Assembly (NCBI GenBank): GCA_036518955.1 | Contig: DATDMG010000555.1 | Span: forward strand, 1 to 19,935 | Source of the DNA: DATDMG01 sp036518955 | GTDB taxonomy: Bacteria > Actinomycetota > Actinomycetes > Actinomycetales > Kineosporiaceae | Direction: 5' to 3' | DNA length: 19,935 nucleotides | Part shown: positions 14,627-19,935 of the stretch, one piece after another | How the letters are laid out: every line of letters starts with the position of its first letter | Numbering within the stretch: position 1 is the stretch's first letter | Notes under the pieces: model-generated | Databases searched by the model: none | Told to the model about the DNA's origin: nothing | Seen by the model: only the letters and a program-made list of their open reading frames with translations | Translations under genes and position numbers: made by a program

Positions 14627-14923
14627 GGCAGCGTTTCGGGCATCCGTGGCGCCGGGCCGGTCACGACGACGGCCAGGTACGTGAGGAAATCTAGGCAGTC
14701 CGGCGCGGGGAGCGGATCCGCGTGGCGGCCGACCCAGCTGTGCGAACGTCCCGCCGCCCGCGCGACATCTGTCTCGGTAGCCGTCCCGGTCGGCTCACCG
14801 CCGGTGCCGGGACGGCGAGCGGGCCGCCGTCCCGGCACCGGACCGCGCCCTGCCGCGACTCCGATGACTCCGATCAGTGCAGTGCGCGACGACGTCGCCC
14901 TGCGCCGTCGCCCCAGGTCGACC
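14607..14923. other. 317-bp stretch without an assignable gene
   Basis: It holds the lldP terminator (14801-14841). A - strand frame, ending at 14524 inside the GAF-like ORF on the opposite strand, reads DVARAAGRSHSWVGRHADPL and CLDFLTYLAVVVTGPAPRMP with coding-like composition. That frame's only starts lie inside the terminator hairpin or late in the frame. The first segment faintly recalls the HTH of transposon-associated DUF6262 proteins. I treat it as a possible remnant only. Confidence 0.35.
14801..14841 (-). terminator. Strong hairpin terminator after the lactate permease gene
   Basis: CCGGTGCCGGGACGGC (14801-14816) and GCCGTCCCGGCACCGG (14826-14841) form a perfect 16-pair stem with a 9-base loop, 82 bp past the permease stop. 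There is no T-tract, as is common in high-GC genomes. Confidence 0.75.
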
Positions 14924-16654
14924 TCATGGCAGCAGCCAGGAGAGCACCGGCGTCGACTGCAGCCCCACGAGCAGGCACATGAACAGCAGCATGCCGACGC
15001 TCCACCAGATCACCCGGCGGAAGATCTCGGACTCCTTGCCCGCGAGGCCGACGGCGGTGGCGGCGATCGTCAGGTTCTGCGGGCTGATCATCTTGCCGAG
15101 GACGCCGCCGGAGTTGTTCGCCGCGACCAGCAGTGTCTGGTTGATCCCGGCCGACTTGCCGACCGTCTGCTGCAGACTGCCGAACAGGGCCGCCGCCGAC
15201 GTGTCCGAACCGGTCAGGGCCACACCGATCCAGCCCAGGACGGGCGAGAAGAAGGCGAACGAGGAGCCGACCGCCGCGATCCAGGTGCCGATGGTGGTCG
15301 TCTGCCCGGAGACGTTCATGACGTAGGCGAGGCCGAGCAGGCTGCCGACCGTGAGGATGCTGAACCTCAGCTTCGTCAGCACGGCGCCGTACTCCTTGAC
15401 GGCTGCCACCGGCGAGACCCGGTAGACGACCAGCACCAGCAGGGCGCTGATGAGCAGCAGCGAGCCCGGGGTGTTCAGCCAGGTGAGCGTGTACTTGGTG
15501 AAGCTGACCGGCTTGCCCGCGGCGTTCAGCACCTGCCCGTCCAGCCCGGGCCAGCCGATCTTGCGGTCGCGGGCGGTCAGCCAGGTCACCAGCGGCTGGT
15601 ACTTCTTGGCCAGCCAGAAGACGACGATGATGATCAGGTATGGCGCGAAGGCCATCGCCATCCGGCCGCCCGTCGGGGCCGCCTCGGGAGCGTCATCGCC
15701 GCCACCGGTGCTCCGGCGCGGCAGGGTCGCCGTGCCGGCGGACGACCCCCCGGCACGGGCGGCTCCCGTGCCGGACACGGCGTGTTCGAGGATCTCGGCC
15801 TGGTGCTCCGTGCGCAGCGCGTCCACCGCGGACTGCCCGCCGGCGGGCTGCCAGACCCGCAGGAACAGCACGGCCACGACGAGGCCGGTGAGCGAGGCGA
15901 TGACGTCGGTCAGTTCGCCCTGGCCGTTGTTGGACGCCCAGAACTGCGCGACGGCGAAGGCACCGCCGGTGACGACGGCGATCGGCCAGGTCTGCTGGAG
16001 CCCTCGCCACCCGTCGACCACCATCACCAGCAGCAGCGGGACGAAGACCGCGAGTACCGGGCACTGGCGCCCGACCACGGCGGCGATCTGGTCGAACGGG
16101 ATCTTGGTGGCCCCGGCCGAGGCGAGAATCGGGGCGCCGATCGCGCCGAACGCCACCGGCGCGGTGTTGGCCAGCAGGACGACCGAGGCGGCGCGCAGGC
16201 CGGAGAAGCCCAACGCCATGAGCATCACACCGGTGATCGCCACTGGAGCGCCGAATCCCGCGAGGGCTTCGAGCAGCCCGCCGAAACAGAAGGCGATGAT
16301 GATGGCCTGGACCCGGGGGTCGTCCGACACCAGGCCGAATGCTCGCCGCAGGTCCTCGGAGCGGCCGGTGATCACGGTGAGCTGGTAGAGCCAGATCGCA
16401 TTGACCACGATCCACATGATCGGCACGAGGCCGAAGGTGACACCCTCGGTACCGGAGAGCAGGGCCAGCTCCACCGGCATCCTGAACGCGACGACGGCGA
16501 CGCCCAGTGCCACCACCAGGGAGGACAGGGCCGAGATCCACGCCTGGACCTTGAACGCGCCGAGCAGGACGAACATGGTGAGCAGTGGGAGCAGCGCCAC
16601 GAGTGCCGACAGCAGAAGGCTGTCGGCTACGGGAGCCGCGGGCTGGTGAAACAT
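14924..16654 (-). CDS. lldP: L-lactate permease (LctP family)
   Basis: 576 residues, in the usual 530-600 range of LctP lactate/glycolate:H+ symporters. It has about 12-14 hydrophobic helices across the length. The family signature FGGLLEALAGFGAPVAITG lies near residues 125-145, and KISPQN-like KMISPQNLTIAATAVGLAG with NNSGGVLGK lies in the last quarter. A hydrophilic Gly/Ala/Ser-rich loop near 290-330 is longer than in E. coli LldP. ATG 16652-16654 is preceded by GGAGG seven bases upstream; an upstream in-phase ATG would run through the operator and is unlikely. It is divergent from the lut genes across a 206-bp region holding two matching palindromes, so uptake and oxidation of lactate are probably co-regulated. 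Glycolate or D-lactate transport is also possible. Confidence 0.95.
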   Translation of the reverse strand: MFHQPAAPVADSLLLSALVALLPLLTMFVLLGAFKVQAWISALSSLVVALGVAVVAFRMPVELALLSGTEGVTFGLVPIMWIVVNAIWLYQLTVITGRSEDLRRAFGLVSDDPRVQAIIIAFCFGGLLEALAGFGAPVAITGVMLMALGFSGLRAASVVLLANTAPVAFGAIGAPILASAGATKIPFDQIAAVVGRQCPVLAVFVPLLLVMVVDGWRGLQQTWPIAVVTGGAFAVAQFWASNNGQGELTDVIASLTGLVVAVLFLRVWQPAGGQSAVDALRTEHQAEILEHAVSGTGAARAGGSSAGTATLPRRSTGGGDDAPEAAPTGGRMAMAFAPYLIIIVVFWLAKKYQPLVTWLTARDRKIGWPGLDGQVLNAAGKPVSFTKYTLTWLNTPGSLLLISALLVLVVYRVSPVAAVKEYGAVLTKLRFSILTVGSLLGLAYVMNVSGQTTTIGTWIAAVGSSFAFFSPVLGWIGVALTGSDTSAAALFGSLQQTVGKSAGINQTLLVAANNSGGVLGKMISPQNLTIAATAVGLAGKESEIFRRVIWWSVGMLLFMCLLVGLQSTPVLSWLLP

Positions 16655-16667
16655 GGTGAGACCTCCG

Positions 16668-16680
16668 TTGGTCAGACCAA
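16668..16680. promoter_or_regulatory. TTGGTCAGACCAA operator before lldP
   Basis: A perfect 13-bp palindrome, TTGGTC-A-GACCAA, lying directly before the lldP ribosome site. It fits the TGGT-N3-ACCA pattern of FadR/LldR-type GntR repressors. Binding here would block lldP transcription close to its start. Confidence 0.65.
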
Positions 16681-16720
16681 ACTTCTGACCCACGATAGGC
16701 AACCTCCCCGCAATGGCCCC

Positions 16721-16788
16721 CGACTTTGGTCCCGTCGTGGCCGGACGATGGGGCCAGGCACCGTCCGGACCGAGGGGACTTTGGACCC
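16721..16788. promoter_or_regulatory. GGACTTTGGTCC-like motifs in the lactate divergent promoter
   Basis: GACTTTGGTCCC (16722-16733) and the diverged GGGACTTTGGACCC (16775-16788) lie midway between lldP and lutC. The same motif, inverted, precedes the FadR-type gene at 14045-14056. I saw no confident -35/-10 pair. Confidence 0.4.
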
Positions 16789-16828
16789 GGGTGGGTGGTG
16801 CGCCGGCGTCCCTATGGTCGGCCTGAGT

Positions 16829-16842
16829 ATGGTCCGACCAAT
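16829..16842. promoter_or_regulatory. ATGGTCCGACCAAT operator before lutC
   Basis: A near-perfect palindrome with core TGGTC-C-GACCA, 18 bp before the lutC start and matching the lldP operator core. A half-like copy, TATGGTCGG, precedes it at 16813-16821, 15 bp away. Confidence 0.6.
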
Positions 16843-16860
16843 CCCACCGAGGGGGTCGCC

Positions 16861-17412
16861 ATGTTCCGGCTGTTCACCACCCGGGCCGAAGCCGTCGGCA
16901 CTGAGGTCCATCGCGTCGGGACCAGGGCCGAGGCCCTCGACCTGCTGACGGACCGCCTGAAGCAGGAGGGTGTGGCCGACGGACCCGGCACCTGGGCCGT
17001 CTGGGCCGGCTGCCCCTTCCTTGACGGCCTCGACCGGCAGGAGCTCTCGGCGCGGGTACCGGGCCTGCGGTTCGACGTCAGCCGTGAGTCGGCGGCCGGC
17101 GCGCTGGTCGGGATCAGTCAGCTGGACTGGGGGATCGCCGAGACCGGAAGTATCGCGCAGGACGCGACCAGCGTCGACGCTCGCCTCGTCTCGACCCTGC
17201 CGACGACCCACATCGCACTCCTGCCGTCCGATCGTCTGGTCCCCGACCTGCGAGCGTTCCTCGCCGTCCAGGGCCCCTCGGACGCGAACTACCTCTCGGT
17301 GATCACCGGGCCCAGCCGGACCGCGGACATCGAGCGCGTGCTGACCATCGGGGTGCACGGCCCCGAACGGCTGGTCGTCATCGTCGTCGACGAACTGGGG
17401 GAGGCGCAGTGA
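16861..17412 (+). CDS. lutC: LutC/YkgG-type LUD protein of lactate utilisation
   Basis: 183 residues of the LUD superfamily, a subunit of the LutABC (LldEFG) iron-sulfur lactate dehydrogenase that oxidises L-lactate to pyruvate. Recognisable segments are GIAETGSIAQDATSVDARLV (91-110), LPTTHIALLP (113-122) and the C-terminal SVITGPSRTADIERVLTIG with VHGPE (146-169), matching LutC. ATG 16861-16863 has GAGGGGG five bases upstream. It is shorter than B. subtilis LutC (about 240) mainly at the N-terminus, as is common. Its TGA overlaps the GTG start of the next gene by four bases, so the two are translationally coupled. The palindromic operator upstream suggests lactate-responsive repression. Confidence 0.93.
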   Translation: MFRLFTTRAEAVGTEVHRVGTRAEALDLLTDRLKQEGVADGPGTWAVWAGCPFLDGLDRQELSARVPGLRFDVSRESAAGALVGISQLDWGIAETGSIAQDATSVDARLVSTLPTTHIALLPSDRLVPDLRAFLAVQGPSDANYLSVITGPSRTADIERVLTIGVHGPERLVVIVVDELGEAQ

Positions 17413-19544
17413 GCGGAAAGGCCTTCAACGCCTCGGTTCTCGAGGCGCTGGCCAACCCGAACATCTCGAAGGCGCTGGGGAGCTTCTCCGAGGCCTACCC
17501 GGTCAGTCGCGCGAAAGCGTACGAGGGCGTGGATTTCGAGGCGCTGCGGCGGACGATCGCCGAGCGCAAGGGGTACGCCGCGGCGCACTTCGAGGAGTTG
17601 GTGGCGGAGTTCACCCGCAACGCGCAGGCTCGGGGCACCACGGTCTTCCGGGCGAACACCCCGGAGCAGGTGCGCGACTACGTCCTGCGGCTGTGCCGGA
17701 CGCACGGCGTCCAGCGACTGGTGAAGTCGAAGTCGATGGCGACCGAGGAGATCCACCTCAACGCGTTCCTCGAGCAGCAGGGTATCGTCTGCTCCGAGAC
17801 GGATCTCGGCGAGTGGATCGTCCAGCTGCTCGGGCAGCGGCCCTCGCACATGGTCATGCCGGCCATCCACCTCACCAAGGAGGAGGTCGCCGACGTCTTC
17901 AGCAAGCAGGTCGACGAGCGGCTCACCTCGGACATCCCACGGCTGGTCAAGGTGGCCCGGCGCGAGCTGCGGGAGAGGTTCCTCCAGGCGGAGCTCGGGA
18001 TCACCGGCGCGAACGTGGCGGTGGCCGAGACCGGGACGATCGGGATCATCACGAACGAGGGGAACGCCCGGCTCGTCACCACGCTGCCGAAGGTGCACGT
18101 CGCGATCGTGGGTCTGGAGAAGCTCGTGGCCACGGTCGACGACATGGTGCCGATCATCACGGCGCTGCCGAGGAGCGCAACCGGCCAACTGCTCACCAGC
18201 TACTTCTCGATGATCAGCGGCCCGGTGCCGAACACGGACGGCTCGGCCAAGGAGTTCCACGTCGTCCTGATGGACAACCACCGGTCCGAGATGGCCGCCG
18301 ACCCGGTGTTCAAGCAGGCGCTGCAGTGCATCCGGTGCGCCTCATGCCTCAACGTCTGCCCGGTCTACCGGCTCGTCGGCGGCCACGTCTTCGGCGACGT
18401 CTATACCGGCGGGATCGGCACCATCCTCACGGCCTGGTTCGACGAGCTGAAGAAGTCCGAGGACATCCAAGGGCTGTGCATCCAGTGTCAGAAGTGCAAC
18501 GAGGTGTGCCCCGGGAACATCGACATCGCGGGGCTGATCCTCGAGCTGCGACGCCGCCTGGTGGCGGACGAGGGGCTTCCCGTCGTCCAGAAGGCGATCT
18601 TCTCCGTCGTCAACAACCGGCGGCTCTTCCATCGCATGCTGCGTACGGCCTACCTCGGGCAGACGCCGTTCGCGCGGGACGGGTACATCCGGCACCTGCC
18701 GATGTTCCTGTCCAAGCTCACCCGGGACCGCAGCCTGTTCACCATCGCCCCGGAGCCGTTCCGTGACCTGGTCCGGGACCTCCCGCAGCCGAAGGGCACC
18801 GAGAAGGCTTCGCTCTTCGTGGGCTGCCTGATGGACTTCGGCTATCCCGAGATGGCCGCTTCCGTCGTCCGGGTGCTCAACAAGGCCGGCATCGAGGTCG
18901 TCTTCACCGATGGCCAGACCTGTTGCGGCGCACCGGCTCGGATCAGCGGCGCCCTCGACGTCGCGGCGAACAACGCGATCGACAACATCAAGGCCCTGTC
19001 CGACCCGGAGGTGCGGTACATCATCTCTGCGTGCCCAACCTGCACGGTGGCCCTGACCAAGGACTGGATCGAGGTGCTCGAGTGCCAGGGCCGCACCGAG
19101 TGGGTGGAGGCCGCCCGGACACTGGCCGCCAAGGTGGTGGACTTCTCGACGCTGGTGAAGCAACTGGTGGACGCCGGCCGGTTGACGGTCACCTCCGGCA
19201 AAGATCTCGGCCGGGTCACGTACCACGACTCCTGCCACTACAAGCGGACGCTCCACGCGGAGCGGGCGCCGCGGGCGCTGCTGCAGGGCAGCGGCTACGA
19301 GCTCGCCGAGATGAAGGAGTCCGACGTCTGCTGTGGGATGGGCGGCTCGTACTTCGCCAAGCATCCCGAGCTGTCCGGGCCCATCCTGCGGCGCAAGCTC
19401 GACAACATTCGGCGGACGGGTGCCGGCACGGTCGTGACCGACTGTCCCGGCTGTGTCATGCAGATCCGCGGCGGGTTCGACAAGGCCGGTGACGCCGTCG
19501 ACGTGCGCCACACGGTCGAGATGATCGAGCAGGCTCTGGAGTGA
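17409..19544 (+). CDS. lutB: LutB-LutA fusion: LUD, two 4Fe-4S and two CCG domains
   Basis: 711 residues. Residues 1-300 are the LutB-type LUD domain, with AVAETGTIGIITNEGNARLV at 203-222. Two 4Fe-4S motifs follow: C307-C310-C313-C317 and C357-C360-C363-C367, with both last Cys followed by Pro. The C-terminal part is LutA-like: CCG domain 1 has C473, CC 505-506 and C542xxC545; CCG domain 2 has C609, CC 641-642 and C679xxC682. LutA and LutB are separate genes in B. subtilis; here one chain carries both, which would fix a 1:1 ratio of LUD/ferredoxin electron transfer and CCG subunits. All cluster ligands are present, so it should be active in lactate oxidation with LutC. GTG 17409-17411 follows GGGGGAGG. 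A strong hairpin follows the stop. D-lactate specificity cannot be excluded. Confidence 0.93.
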   Translation: MSGKAFNASVLEALANPNISKALGSFSEAYPVSRAKAYEGVDFEALRRTIAERKGYAAAHFEELVAEFTRNAQARGTTVFRANTPEQVRDYVLRLCRTHGVQRLVKSKSMATEEIHLNAFLEQQGIVCSETDLGEWIVQLLGQRPSHMVMPAIHLTKEEVADVFSKQVDERLTSDIPRLVKVARRELRERFLQAELGITGANVAVAETGTIGIITNEGNARLVTTLPKVHVAIVGLEKLVATVDDMVPIITALPRSATGQLLTSYFSMISGPVPNTDGSAKEFHVVLMDNHRSEMAADPVFKQALQCIRCASCLNVCPVYRLVGGHVFGDVYTGGIGTILTAWFDELKKSEDIQGLCIQCQKCNEVCPGNIDIAGLILELRRRLVADEGLPVVQKAIFSVVNNRRLFHRMLRTAYLGQTPFARDGYIRHLPMFLSKLTRDRSLFTIAPEPFRDLVRDLPQPKGTEKASLFVGCLMDFGYPEMAASVVRVLNKAGIEVVFTDGQTCCGAPARISGALDVAANNAIDNIKALSDPEVRYIISACPTCTVALTKDWIEVLECQGRTEWVEAARTLAAKVVDFSTLVKQLVDAGRLTVTSGKDLGRVTYHDSCHYKRTLHAERAPRALLQGSGYELAEMKESDVCCGMGGSYFAKHPELSGPILRRKLDNIRRTGAGTVVTDCPGCVMQIRGGFDKAGDAVDVRHTVEMIEQALE

Positions 19545-19591
19545 CGGACGAGGCGGCCGGAGTCGCTGGGCGCATCCGCCGAACGTCCGTC
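19543..19591 (+). terminator. Nested hairpin terminator after the lut genes
   Basis: GACGGACG (19543-19550) pairs perfectly with CGTCCGTC (19584-19591), and inside it GGCGG (19552-19556) pairs with CCGCC (19576-19580). The stem begins in the stop codon of the LutB-LutA gene. Confidence 0.6.
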
Positions 19592-19695
19592 CCGTGGGCG
19601 ACGACCCGCCACAGGTCCTGCGGGTTGTCGACACTCCGGGGTGGGGCTGGCAACCCGCACTCAGGGGGGGAGTTGCGCATTGTGCTCGGCGCCGG

Positions 19696-19714
19696 CCGGC
19701 GGGTTCCCCGCCGG
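19696..19714. terminator. Second compact hairpin after the lut genes
   Basis: CCGGCGGG-TTC-CCCGCCGG is a perfect 8-pair stem with a 3-base loop about 150 bp past the lut stop. It may be a back-up terminator or lie within the leader of the following small ORF. Confidence 0.35.
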
Positions 19715-19849
19715 GGAGTGCTTGAGCTCCGGGGCCAGTGCGCGGCGGCGGGCGGCCTGGGCATGCTCGAGGTGTCAGAGCGGATCGGTCGCCGCCGGAG
19801 GGCAGCGGCCGCCGTGATTGCCGCGCATCAGATCGAGAAAGGCATCGCC

Positions 19850-19935
19850 ATGGACAACATCGACATGCTCATTCTGACGGACGACGAGCTCGCCCTTCTG
19901 GGTGGCGCTCATGGGGATCTCAGCAGGGCCGGTCG
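19850..19935 (+). CDS. Small ORF with double-glycine leader-like N-terminus (3' truncated)
   Basis: ATG 19850-19852, with GAGAAAGG seven bases upstream, begins a peptide of at least 28 residues that runs off the window. It reads MDNIDMLILTDDELALLGG followed by AHGDLSRAG. LTDDELALLGG resembles the double-glycine leader of peptide bacteriocins and related ribosomal peptides (LSxxELxxIxGG), but is one residue shorter between EL and GG. Codons such as CTT, GGT, GCT and CAT are more frequent here than in neighbouring genes. The frame stays open upstream to a GTG at 19682, so a longer protein is possible. No modifying enzyme or peptidase-exporter is visible in the window; the next bases would decide. 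Confidence 0.45.
   Translation, partial: MDNIDMLILTDDELALLGGAHGDLSRAG

Noticed and set aside
14576..16948. 790-codon + strand ORF opposite lldP
   Set aside because: Its product is Asp/Gly/His/Arg-rich and antisense to the permease with its signature motif.
19682..19849. N-terminal extension of the small ORF at the right edge
   Set aside because: The frame is open, but the product is Arg/Gly/Ala-rich and crosses a hairpin; the ATG at 19850 has its own ribosome site. Kept only as an alternative.

Overview
The window is very GC-rich, with codon third positions almost always G or C. It carries MMPL, DHA2-MFS, hemerythrin and FCD-type regulator genes. Together these point to a chromosomal stretch of a free-living high-GC actinobacterium. 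The species cannot be named from sequence alone. No rRNA, tRNA, transposase, phage gene or CRISPR array was seen.

Left part (1-4213). A truncated + strand gene ends in GNPxPG hexapeptide repeats. Convergent to it lie a class III CoA-transferase and a RecQ helicase with an unusual C-terminus. A TetR regulator follows; it seems to start at a non-AUG codon and sits just downstream of the MMPL exporter gene.

Middle part (4214-11818), all on the - strand. The MMPL transporter has a nested inverted repeat upstream, a good candidate operator. Between that promoter and the next gene lies the N-terminal zinc ribbon of an MBL-fold hydrolase with the catalytic domain missing. Next, reading leftwards from 11107, comes a tightly packed set: a DHA2 MFS pump fused to carboxypeptidase-regulatory-like repeats, an overlooked 45-codon ORF, and a single-pass membrane protein with a Ser/Pro/Thr-rich tail. 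A hemerythrin-like protein lies upstream of this set.

Right part (12032-19544). gpsA and a GntR/FadR-family regulator are followed by a gene-poor stretch with a GAF-like fragment. Then comes a divergent lactate locus: an L-lactate permease leftwards, and LutC plus a LutB-LutA fusion rightwards. Two TGGTCnGACCA palindromes sit in the divergent promoter. A GGACTTTGGTCC-type motif is shared between this promoter and the promoter of the GntR/FadR gene, which suggests one lactate regulon: uptake, oxidation to pyruvate and a lactate-sensing repressor.

The right edge (19850-19935) starts a small ORF whose N-terminus ends in a double-glycine motif like that of peptide-bacteriocin/RiPP leaders. It is cut by the window end and is the most open-ended lead. 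GC-rich hairpins without T-tracts lie just after many stop codons, and 18-bp in-frame repeats recur in three separate proteins.
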